Source of the DNA: Paramicrosporidium saccamoebae
Taxonomy: Eukaryota > Rozellomycota
Assembly: GCA_002794465.1 (NCBI GenBank)
Contig: MTSL01000199.1
Span: 1 to 64,000 of the forward strand
Reading direction: 5' to 3'
Length of the DNA: 64,000 nucleotides
The position numbers and the translations under genes were made by a program. This document shows, in pieces, positions 11,492-20,284 of this stretch. The notes under the pieces are model-generated. The model was not told where the DNA came from. It worked only from the letters and a program-made list of their open reading frames with translations, and made no database searches. The number at the start of each line of letters is the position of its first letter. The stretch's first letter is position 1.

Positions 11492-12560
11492 TTATTTAGC
11501 AATCCAAGGTGAAGCAGGAGGGGACAGTGGGTCTTTCCACGCCGCGGCCCTAATCTTGTCCCAATATTCTTGGTCTTGCTTTTGGAGGAATGCGGTCCAT
11601 TCTTGTGATTCTTCTTCCGTCTCTTGTCGTTGATGACGTTTCACCTGAATTTGATACCGCAGTAGCATGGGCAGCAAGTGTCGGAGGCCAAAATCAGGCC
11701 AAAACGCATCGACAAATGCAATCATTGGGGACGGTTTCTGGGAGCATTGCCAGGTCAGAAAATCGCTCAGTCGTCTCTCCCCCGAGGTCCTGACGACAAT
11801 GTCGGGAACTCCCACCCACATTAGCTGTGACAGTCGAGATTCGGTGGGAGCAAAGCCTGATTGTAGCAATCTGTTCGAGGCCGACAAGATTTCTGCAGTG
11901 CTGGTGTAGGGGAAGCAAATATTCACAATGTGGTTGGTGTAGTGACGCGTATAGTACATGGCTGAACATGCCGACTTTAGCACTTCATGCGGCAACAAGT
12001 CCAGCTCGCCTACCACTCGAATCCTTACTTGGTGTTGCTTAATCAACTCCCTAAACATTGGACCATTCAACCTCGCCCTACCTATTCTGAACAAGCTCCT
12101 CCAGCTTCTCCGTGGCCAGCCTCATCAGCGTGTCAACCTCTTCCTTGGGCCTCTTGAAATTCTCAATGCTAAAAGCATAAACGGTGACTTCCTTCACCCC
12201 CAATTCCAGCGACCATTTTAGGATCTCCTCAAACTTTCGGGACCCGTGAAGATGACCATCAGAGCGCTTCGCCAAACGCCGTTTGGTGGCATACCGTCGG
12301 TTGCCGTCCATGATGAAGGCGATGTGGGTGGGAATGCGTCCCTGTCGCAGAATTACAAAGACGAGCCGACGAAAGTAGGACGAAAAATGACGAAAAATAA
12401 GAGAGAATGGTTCAAGGAACAGAGCGACGATGTAGCAGACTACATTAACTACGACCATCGACCCTCGTCGATCTGGATTTATTCTTAAAGTACGCGATTG
12501 TCGTATAGAGGGGAATGATCCCCATGAATTTTGTGGCCCCTTCAAATAACAGCTTACCAA
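11492..12560 (-). CDS. RER2: cis-Prenyltransferase (dehydrodolichyl diphosphate synthase, RER2/DHDDS family)
   Basis: Elongates farnesyl diphosphate with isopentenyl units to make the dolichol backbone for ER glycosylation. Two exons (12560-12082 and 12050-11492, intron 31 nt) give 345 residues. The signature runs HIAFIMDGNRRYA (catalytic Asp and FPP phosphate site), GHLHGSRKFEEILKW, GVKEVTVYAFSIENFKRP, RIRVVGELDLLP and, near the end, VPDIVVRTSGERRLSDFL (the RxxRxSxF-type IPP-binding region). A hydrophobic N-terminal segment (VVVNVVCYIVALFLEPFSLI) suggests membrane anchoring; an alternative start at the Met just before it is possible. All family residues look intact. The gene points toward ARP3. 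Confidence 0.9.
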
Positions 12561-12681
12561 TACTTATAAACCGAGTTGGCGATAATGTTTCCACTGCGCA
12601 CCTTTATCCTTCTTCTCCACAATTGGCCTATTCTAAGCAAAAAGTCTGCTGTACCATCCCCCACATCACACAATTGCATGT

Positions 12682-14565
12682 TTAATGCCCACTAGACATT
12701 CGGGAAAGACCCGCTTTAATCTTTGCCTGTCGTAGTTGTGCAGATCGCTGCAATATATAGCTATGAGGATGCATTGTTGACAGGTCGTAATGTTTCCTGG
12801 CCAGCTCTAAATCCTTCTTCATAATGCCAATCTGAGCCCACTCAATGTGTGCAATTGGGACAGCATAGGCATCCTTTGGCAACTGGTCGGCAGCCTGTAG
12901 GACTTGACCTAATAGATCCGCAGCCATGTCGAGCTTGGATTGGGAACGCAGGATGGAAGCCCGCACCAAAAGAATTGTTATCCGCTGGTCGGGACGGACT
13001 CCGCTCCGTTCAGCCTCAACGAGACAATTCAGGACATGGCTCTGATGCTTCTCTTCCATCCGGGAAAATCCATCCCAAACCAACAATAGCTCATATTCCG
13101 GGTAGAATGGGAGCTCTCCGCTGTCAAGAGCTTTTTGTGCACACTGGACTGCATACTTTTCAATAGGCAATCTCCTTCCCGCTATCCGCTTCATTTGCTG
13201 TGGCACCCGCTGCAACAGCTTAAATACTTCCTCTCTCGTCTCGGGCTGAGGATCTTCGGTGTAGTAGGCGGCATGGAGAAAGATTGCCTCCAAAAAGGTA
13301 GAGAAGCAGACACTCCATCTGCTCTCTTCGCTAAGCAAAGTGGCGAGTTCGTGGCATCGCTTCCAGTTGAGACGAAACATGCTCACAGTGAGCAGCTCCC
13401 ATGCGCAGGCGTGGAGCAATTGTGGCCATTCCAAGGCGGATTGCATGGCCAGCGTCTTTTCGAGGATATCTGCAGCCTCGCCCACTTTGTCCGTGAGGAC
13501 ATCAAATCTGGCCTGGTAGTACAGATAGATGGGACTGTTCGGATGTTCAGAAATCCTACTGGAAAGAATATCCGTCACAACTGCAGTCCAGTCGTCGTCT
13601 GCCTCGTCCGAAACCCCACGACGGATTGCAACAGAGTCGGAGAGGACAGTATGATAGAGAAGCAGTATCAGTTCTGCCATTGGAGCCCGCAATCCCTCTC
13701 GACACGATGCAGCCGCCTTCAGTTGCGACAGTCCTACCGATATGCTTCCAGTGTAGCCGAGAAAGGAGAACACTTGGAAAACACGTGGGGGCAGGAGGGA
13801 AAAGAGCATATTTAATAGACCCATTCCCAGAAGAACTCCGCTTTCGTAGTGGACGTCAGGAATGTCCTGAGCGCTGGCAGTTGCCAACTTTGTAAAGGCT
13901 TTGTGGTAAATGACATAGCTGGAGCGAATGTTCAGAGACTCGCGCATCAGCAGCACCCATCCACCAGTCAAATCAGTGGCTACCAGCAGCATTGCATGGA
14001 GCAATGACGCCTCGGCAGAAACTAATTCCACATGCTTCATAATTTGCTCGATTTCGTCTTCGCTCATTGTGGAATCTTCAGAGATGGAATGATCGCTTGG
14101 AGAGTCGGAATTCCTCATTGGACTGGACCTTCTCCTTCGACTGAAAATCCTGGAGAGACGAGAGTAAATGGTAGAGGCGGACATTCCCCTCTTCATCCGT
14201 GCTGCAATTTTGATGGCCAGACTGAGATATTTCTCTGCCTCAGCGACGTCTTCCTCGGCAAATGTCAACATTGCCCGCATCATCAGCAACACGCCCGTTC
14301 CCAGAGCTCCATAGAGCGATGTCTGTCCGTCAGCCAACGGCTGGACGAGAGAACGCGCCTCTTCGAATCGCGCGCCAAGATAGGATGAGAGTGCTCGCTG
14401 CGTGGCATCAATGTCGCTATGCAACTGCTTCAGACCGGACTGCAATGGCGACCCGTCTCGGCTCGTCTCGGATTCCGCTATCAGAGGCGATATGTTTATG
14501 ATGTTGAGAGTAATGTCCGTGTCATTCTCAGAGCCGTCTCGATCAGGCAGTTGAGATGTGGACAT
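12682..14565 (-). CDS. TTC39/IML2-family TPR protein
   Basis: A 627-residue single-exon protein. The pattern matches the Iml2/TTC39 family: LYGALGTGVLLMMRAMLTF, then EASLLHAMLLVATDLTGGWVLLMRESLNIRSSYVIYHKAF, YESGVLLGMGLLNMLFSLLPPRVFQVFSFLGYTGSISVGLSQL, and a long alpha-helical TPR-like C-terminus. Yeast Iml2 has been linked to clearance of protein inclusions and lipid-droplet handling, and the human relatives to lipid metabolism; the molecular activity is not settled. A Ser/Arg-rich insert (about residues 145-180, SRIFSRRRRSSP...) separates the first two blocks. The start codon is 55 bp from that of the divergent RAM2 gene. Confidence 0.75.
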   Translation of the reverse strand: MSTSQLPDRDGSENDTDITLNIINISPLIAESETSRDGSPLQSGLKQLHSDIDATQRALSSYLGARFEEARSLVQPLADGQTSLYGALGTGVLLMMRAMLTFAEEDVAEAEKYLSLAIKIAARMKRGMSASTIYSRLSRIFSRRRRSSPMRNSDSPSDHSISEDSTMSEDEIEQIMKHVELVSAEASLLHAMLLVATDLTGGWVLLMRESLNIRSSYVIYHKAFTKLATASAQDIPDVHYESGVLLGMGLLNMLFSLLPPRVFQVFSFLGYTGSISVGLSQLKAAASCREGLRAPMAELILLLYHTVLSDSVAIRRGVSDEADDDWTAVVTDILSSRISEHPNSPIYLYYQARFDVLTDKVGEAADILEKTLAMQSALEWPQLLHACAWELLTVSMFRLNWKRCHELATLLSEESRWSVCFSTFLEAIFLHAAYYTEDPQPETREEVFKLLQRVPQQMKRIAGRRLPIEKYAVQCAQKALDSGELPFYPEYELLLVWDGFSRMEEKHQSHVLNCLVEAERSGVRPDQRITILLVRASILRSQSKLDMAADLLGQVLQAADQLPKDAYAVPIAHIEWAQIGIMKKDLELARKHYDLSTMHPHSYILQRSAQLRQAKIKAGLSRMSSGH

Positions 14566-14620
14566 GTCTACGGACTAAGCTTGACGTTGTCTGTTTAGTC
14601 GTTATTATTGGCCAATCACA

Positions 14621-15428
14621 ATGGCCGATTGGGAGAATGTCACTCTCCCTGTGCATGTCCACACTGCTGTCCATACCATTGTGCCCATAGCCTATTCTGA
14701 AGAGTACAAAAAGGCCATGGCATACTTTTCGTACGCATGGGAGAAATGCGAGCTGTCTGAACGAGTCTTTCGGCTGACAACACAGATAATTGACATGTGT
14801 GAAGGCCATTACACAGTCTGGTACAACAGTCACATATCGTTCATATCGCAGGCAATACCGAAGGAGGCTGGTTCGTGCCCTCAATATTGACCCCCACCAA
14901 GAATTGGCCTTTATTCGTCAGTACACGGTGGAACGACCCAAGAACTATCAGCTATGGTACAGCCTCCATTATTCTAACCTTAGGCGTCACCGGGAACAGA
15001 TGGTTTCAATGATTGAGACGCCTGAAGTGCTGGATGCCGAGCTGGCAGACTTGGCGCTCGTCCTGCTCGAGGAACCCAAGAATATTCACGGCTGGCAGTA
15101 TCGACAATGGTTGATTCGACGATTCGACGCCTGGGATGGCGAACTGTCCTTTCTAGATGAAATGTTGAGGGGTGATCCATACAACAACTCGGCCTGGAAT
15201 CATCGACTATTCCTGCTAAAGTCGCGTCCAAATCTATTGGCGTTAAAGCAAGAAGTAGGATTCATCAAGGAGATATTGACGATTGATCATTTATCAAATC
15301 GAAGCGTCCTGAATTATGTCAATGGGCTGCTAGTAAATGCCCATGCGGATATTCAAGTTGCATTGCACAATGTATTAGAGTCTTTTGATCTGTTGGAAAG
15401 CTTCAGATCGACCTATATGACGGCTTAG
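14621..15428 (+). CDS. RAM2: Protein farnesyltransferase/geranylgeranyltransferase I alpha subunit
   Basis: Shared alpha subunit of the two CaaX prenyltransferases, made of repeated helical hairpins. Two exons (14621-14820 and 14852-15428, intron 31 nt) give 258 residues. The splice restores HYTVW-QYRRRL, the standard first prenyltransferase-alpha repeat. Later repeats are visible as ERPKNYQLWYSLHYSNL, EPKNIHGWQYRQWLIRRFDAWDGEL and DPYNNSAWNHRLFLL, with the conserved Trp and Asn-x-x-x-Trp pattern. It is shorter than human FNTA (379), mainly through a missing N-terminal proline-rich tail and a short C-terminus. It shares a 55-bp spacer with the TTC39-like gene. Confidence 0.88.
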
Positions 15429-15643
15429 TGAAGATGCAATAAAAGTGTAGTAAAAGTGCAATGAGCGTGTAGTAACAGTATGGCAAAGGTATAATAAATG
15501 TGCATCTCATCGTATCCATGGCGGGTCTCTACTACTACGAGAAAGAGTATCTACGGATCGGCCCTCTCTCCCTCAGCAAAGAGTCTGATATTACGAGTGA
15601 GCATGTTTGCAGATTCGTACTACAGCCCCAATCTCAAATCGAC
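15429..15643. other. Spacer between RAM2 and PAC4-like gene
   Basis: It holds short imperfect repeats of GTAGTAAAAGTGCAATG type just after RAM2 (15436-15500), probably 3' untranslated sequence. A 59-codon plus-strand reading frame starts at 15518 (MAGLYYYEKEYLRIGPLSL...) and ends at 15697 inside the end of the PAC4-like gene. I cannot tell whether it is expressed. Confidence 0.3.
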
Positions 15644-16009
15644 TTATTTATTGGTACACAAAACCTTGTCCAATTCCGCTCGAAGGGCACCCTCTAGTTG
15701 TCGAAATGTATCCTCGGTACTACTGACGACGGGCTCTGGCGGGTAGGAGAGGATTATGGGCCTGTTGAAGCGTTTTGACAATCTCCTGCCTGCTGATAGC
15801 GCTGCCTCCATGGCGGTGGTATTGGAATTGGAAAGGGCAACAGTGGCGACACCGTTAGGATGGGCAAGTATCAGGCTGGTTAATAGCGGTGCTTGCGTCG
15901 AATTCCCAACCCAAATGTAAAGGGAGGTATCTTCCCGGAATTCAAACTGAACAGGAACCTTAAACTCGTCGCTGAGGCTGTTGGGTTGCAAATTCAGCAG
16001 CACATCCAT
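15644..16009 (-). CDS. Proteasome assembly chaperone 4-like protein
   Basis: A 121-residue protein resembling PSMG4/PAC4, which helps assemble the 20S proteasome alpha ring together with PAC3. Matching features are the central strand TSLYIWVGNSTQAPLLTSLIL (compare the family pattern SLFLWVG), GRRLSKRFNRPIILSYP (compare LARKTNKQVFVSYN) and a terminal helix. Length agrees with PAC4 (about 123). Its start codon is only 18 bp after the stop of the upstream RRN7 gene on the same strand, so its promoter must overlap that coding region or the two may be co-transcribed. A PAC3-like gene lies at 37.8-38.2 kb. Confidence 0.65.
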   Translation of the reverse strand: MDVLLNLQPNSLSDEFKVPVQFEFREDTSLYIWVGNSTQAPLLTSLILAHPNGVATVALSNSNTTAMEAALSAGRRLSKRFNRPIILSYPPEPVVSSTEDTFRQLEGALRAELDKVLCTNK

Positions 16010-16027
16010 TGCCCCTGTTCTGTGGAT

Positions 16028-17680
16028 CTACAATTTTATTCTATACATCTTGTTGAGTTTGTTCAATAAATCTTGGGGCTGCCAGTCAGCTACGGCACTA
16101 GCTACAGTGATCAATAGTGAGAGCGGCCTTGGTAGTTCCTCTATTACCTTGGTAGTCAAGACTGACCAGCACTTTTTGAATTCTCTCAAAGCCCCAAGGT
16201 GCTCATCCGTCAATTTAACATTTCGCCAAGGAGGGCACTCATCTGGGTACACCAAAAGCCCACTAACTGACGACAGCTCGACTTGGCTTTGTTTCCTCAT
16301 CCCCAGGCCATCACAGTAATGGAGATAGCCATCCAGATCCGACCATGCAAATTCGGTCCTTGCTGGCATTTTTGAATATGACGTAATCCGGGCCCTCTTA
16401 CTTGCCCATGCCATCGTGAGATCATCCAAAGTTGACAATCCCATTTGATGGAACAAGACATTACAATATCCAGAATGACTATGGAATAAGAGAGAGGTGG
16501 AAGACTCTTCTTACCTTGGTACATCAAGCGCGTAGTGGATCTTTAGGAAAAATATTATTCCAACGACAATGTTGATTGCCACATCGGATGAGCCATTTCC
16601 ACCCAATTCACAATATGTAAAACAGGATTGGTACTTTTCAATAAACGCACAGATCATGGGATCGAAGCAGCCTACAAATAAGAATTTATATTGCCGGCAC
16701 GTACGGGGAAGAGACAGCTCTTGAGAAAAACGCTCGACTAGTCCAACATAGTTGATTGGCTGCAGCTGAATTCCCCCAAACATGACAATATGATAGGCCA
16801 TCTTCCGCGCCAACGTTTCCATCTTCATAGTGTTCGGCAAACTCATGTTCTATGCATAAGTACCGAGTATTATTCTTACTCGTCCCTTGAAAACAATGTC
16901 GATTCTCTTGACCTCAAGGTGTCTCCTCACCGGGTTTGGGATGAGATGTTTTGTATTTGAGTACGGAAGGATTCGGTCAATGACAAGACGACGGAGATCA
17001 GCAATAAGAACGGGAATGCCCATTTCAATCAGTCCAAAGTAGATAATGATCAGCAACGTCTTGGGACTCACCGTCTTTAGTTTCCTACTCAACAGTGAAT
17101 GCTGCGGTGCCCACTTGGGACTTGGAATTACGGGGCCCTTTAGCGGGGAGGGTTCAGTAATATCAGGGCTTGAGGTGCGGTCTGGAGAAAACTGACTGAT
17201 CTCGAGGAAAAGCGATTGACTCTCTGGGTTGAGGCTCTCTTTGTGAAATGCAGACTCCCCCTCGGGATCCAAACTCTCCTCATCATAATCCAGCCCTGCT
17301 GATTTCACAAAGGCCAGCCAGATGCGTCTCACGCATCGATCATAGTCGAGGGACAGTTGAAAGAACTTTCGGATGGCATCCGTCTGAGCTTGCAGCACAT
17401 ACTGCATGGCCAAGAAGAAGTAATACCGATCAACATCGCCGAGACGCACCACATTCGACTCGTCAGTGGTCTCCTCCACCAGTGGAAGCGACTGTGACTG
17501 CGTCCTGCCCCGTTTAATACGACGTCCAACTCCCACACTAGAGTCGAAATCATCTTGTTCCTCTTGCCAAAACTTTTGTGACTGATGTCCAAACTCGCAG
17601 ACAAGGAAACCGGTATCTGTTTTGCGGTAGTTTGTGGAGCGACAGTATGGACATGCTCCCACACTCTGGGACAAGTCCAT
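16028..17680 (-). CDS. RRN7: RNA polymerase I core factor RRN7/TAF1B-like
   Basis: TFIIB-related factor that recruits RNA polymerase I to rDNA promoters. Four exons (17680-16880, 16849-16705, 16671-16515, 16478-16028; introns 30, 33 and 36 nt) give 517 residues. The start is placed at 17680 so that the protein opens with a zinc ribbon: C13-P-Y-C, then C and H (LVCEFGHQ), the C-C-C-H pattern of Rrn7/TAF1B. An acidic linker follows, then a first cyclin-like fold (KTLLIIIYFGLIEMGIPVLIADLRRLVIDRILPY) and a second (LARKMAYHIVMFGGIQLQPINYVGLVERFSQELSLP). An in-frame ATG at 17734 would add a hydrophobic leader that the family lacks. Confidence 0.72.
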
Positions 17681-17930
17681 AAACGAATAAATAAATGTGA
17701 GGGTTAATGCGATGGCTGAAATAAGTATCCACAAAAGACTAGTGTTGGGCTGGTATAAAAGGGATCGGGACTTTGATCGACAAGATCTCCGGCCTTACAG
17801 TTTGTATTCCCACACCAGTTCAGGGTCTGTGTTCCCGCACAATTTAGCAGAACATCAAAGGGATAATACTATAAAAGACCTTTAGGTTTTACTGTAGATT
17901 GAAACTACATCACTAATCATTCTATGCATT
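17681..17930. other. Spacer upstream of RRN7
   Basis: The 250-bp spacer between DOHH and RRN7 (both minus strand) must contain the RRN7 promoter. A TATAAAAG box on the plus strand (17755-17762) and an ACTATAAAAG at 17868-17877 face the wrong way for RRN7. They could drive a short plus-strand transcript, but I recognise no RNA gene here. Confidence 0.3.
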
Positions 17931-18893
17931 TCAGTTCACTGGGTAGAAATGCAAATCCCCACTGTTCTCATATTCGTACATGTCTCGAGCAACTATGCAG
18001 CTTTCACGCACCACTTCCTCGGGATCGTTTTCAAATTCTTGCACAATGGCAAGACACTCGGGAGTGGCGATTGATCCCAATGCCTCGGCACATTCATGAC
18101 GGACCATGGACGCCTCATCAATAATTCGCAGCTGCGTAGCAAGGGCGGGAATGCTGGCGGGATGTTGAAGCTGGCCCAAGACGTAGGCGATTTCGTGTCG
18201 GAAGAGGGCACTGGTGTCGGCAAAGCCCGTGCAGAGAGCCAGGACAGCCTCCTCTGATCCACGATTACGGAGGGTAAACATGGCCTTGTAGCGTTGGTAC
18301 AGACCCAAAGTAGTGTCCATAAGCATGTGTTGTAGGTCAGAAATGTTCATTTTGGTCTTTAGAGCGGGAGCGGGATCAACCGAACCAAAGTCAATTTCGC
18401 CGTCGACCAAACCAGAGTCAATTCCGCCATCAACTGAGCCGGAAATAGCTTCATTATCAGCTTGTTCGGGCTTTGTAATCAGATCGATAGCAATCTGACA
18501 AGTCTCTCGAACGGCCACAGACTCATCATGCAAAAATCGCTCCAATATGGGCAGAGAATCCTTACAGCCAATGGCACCAAGCGCCTCTGCAGCCTCATGT
18601 CGCACAATATCCTCTTGATTCAAGTCACAAAGCACGGAATTCAAAGTTGGGATGGCACTAACAAGACGCATCTGGCCCAGAACATAGGCAACTTCATGTT
18701 TAAGAAGAGCAGAGGGGTCGCTGAACGCTCTGCTGATAATTTCCACCGCTTCATCCGAATTTGCTCCACGGAGGGTAAAGAGGGCACGGAAGCGCTCCGG
18801 AAGCGACGTCTTTCCGCTCTTATTCAGCAACAAGTCGCCAAGAACATCCAAAGAGATCAAGCAGCCAGTGGGCACCATCTCGGGGATCGTCAT
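17931..18893 (-). CDS. LIA1: Deoxyhypusine hydroxylase (DOHH/LIA1)
   Basis: Iron-dependent HEAT-repeat enzyme that finishes hypusine on translation factor eIF5A. The 320-residue protein has two symmetric halves, each carrying the metal-binding His-Glu pairs: LLKHEVAYVLGQM and VRHEAAEALGAI in the first, LFRHEIAYVLGQL and VRHECAEALGSIA in the second. All four HE motifs are present, so the di-iron site looks intact. The halves are linked by an acidic Glu/Asp/Ser-rich spacer (about residues 150-185). Single exon. The start codon is 40 bp from the stop of ARPC1, which precedes it on the same strand. Confidence 0.95.
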   Translation of the reverse strand: MTIPEMVPTGCLISLDVLGDLLLNKSGKTSLPERFRALFTLRGANSDEAVEIISRAFSDPSALLKHEVAYVLGQMRLVSAIPTLNSVLCDLNQEDIVRHEAAEALGAIGCKDSLPILERFLHDESVAVRETCQIAIDLITKPEQADNEAISGSVDGGIDSGLVDGEIDFGSVDPAPALKTKMNISDLQHMLMDTTLGLYQRYKAMFTLRNRGSEEAVLALCTGFADTSALFRHEIAYVLGQLQHPASIPALATQLRIIDEASMVRHECAEALGSIATPECLAIVQEFENDPEEVVRESCIVARDMYEYENSGDLHFYPVN

Positions 18894-18933
18894 AAAGCCC
18901 TGGTCATTTTTCGTTTTATTAAAGGTTCCCTTT

Positions 18934-20164
18934 TTACATTACACCAAGACCAACCCGATTTAGGAGAGCATTCAGATCCCACAATACTAGACGACCATCA
19001 TGGCCTGTAGACGATAGGATCTTGTCCCGGAATCGTAGATCTGATATTCCACTTTGATGGATGACATCTGCGGTGGGCAATGCGCTGGCCCGTTCAGAAT
19101 CACTGACAGATATCCCTTGTGAGTCAAGGGCCTTGAACTTTGCTAGAGCGCCCCCAAACGCTTTGCTTGTGCCTGTGGAGGAGGACTGTGACGTCTTTTG
19201 CTTGGACATGGACTGGAGATTGTTATCAAGAGACCAACCACCGCATCGATCCTTCACAATGAGAATCGGCGATGAATTTCCAAATCCACTTGCTACAATT
19301 GCGGATTCTGAGATGAAAACGATGCGACAAAGAGGCATTCCCGATGGATTTGGGATGGCCGCTTGTTGCCCGGCGCTGAAATCCATCACATAGACATTTC
19401 CGTCATGGCCTGCCATGCCCAAGATATCCCCGCTTGGGGAAAAGGTGAGCGAGTGGATCCAACAGCTATAGTCAAGAGAACCGACGCTTTGATCAAAGCC
19501 TTGTACATCACCCCCAATCCAATTTGGCATGGACAGGTCCTTGTCGACGTTCTTCAGTGGAGTACACAGCACTTCGACCTTTCCAGAGAGTAGCGAAACA
19601 GCCAACAACTTGCCACATGGATGCCAGGAGATGGACAAGACAGCACTCCCGTCCAGCTGCTTCAAATGTTTACATACCCACCAGTCATTTTCCTCTTCGT
19701 AAAATCCCACTGACACGACTCCCTCTGATCCGCCGACGGCAAATTTCATTCCGTCAACAGACCAACGCACGCTGGTGGCAGCACGACGTAGCCTCAGCAG
19801 AACGAGCGTCTGCTTCCACTCCTTTTGGGGTTTGAGACGAGTCCAGACGTACCCATTGCGGTCGGCGGAGACTGTAAGCAGACGGTCGCCTTTGCTGTCG
19901 CTGTGCCAGTCCATTGCTGTGATAATCTGGTCATGCTAATAATGAGCTAAATAGATTGGATTGTACTCCCTCAAGAGTCGTCTCCAGCGTCCATTTGTCG
20001 GAATTTTTAGTGTATATTTGCACCGTCTCATCATTGGGACATATTGCAAGACCTACAGAAAATGTATTCTAAGCATGTGACATACTCTTCCCATCCGAGC
20101 TCCATGCGTGGCAGTTAATGGGACGACCCACAATGTGAAATACCTCAGTTGCAACTTCACTCAT
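18934..20164 (-). CDS. ARC40: Arp2/3 complex subunit ARPC1 (WD40)
   Basis: WD40 subunit that links Arp2 and Arp3 to the rest of the complex. Three exons (20164-20086, 20052-19967, 19935-18934; introns 33 and 31 nt) give 388 residues. The N-terminus reads GRPINCHAWSSDGKSLAICPND and the second exon ends at EG-HDQIITAMDWHSDSKGDRLLTVSADRNGYVW, the usual ARPC1 pattern. Later blades include FAVGGSEGVVSVGFYEEENDWWVCKHLK and VLSISWHPCGKLLAVS. The C-terminal insert rich in Ser/Gln/Thr (around residue 300) and the final SDLRFRD..LSSTGHDGRLVLWDL blade agree with the family. It partners ARP3 at 10 kb. Confidence 0.94.
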
Positions 20165-20284
20165 GGTTGGCTGTTGTATATAATCCAGACCAATAGTTAG
20201 TGGCGGAATCTTAAAATGCCGCCAATCTTGATTTATTTTATGTGGCGTGCTCTGAACTAGTCGTAGGTCGGGTCAGACATTGAT

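Noticed and set aside
15518..15697. A 59-codon plus-strand reading frame beginning MAGLYYYEKEYL
   Set aside because: It overlaps the end of the PAC4-like gene, has no recognised relative, and may be 3' untranslated sequence; left as a note only.
17755..17877. Plus-strand TATA boxes suggesting an RNA gene
   Set aside because: No snRNA, SRP or RNase P core motif could be found downstream.
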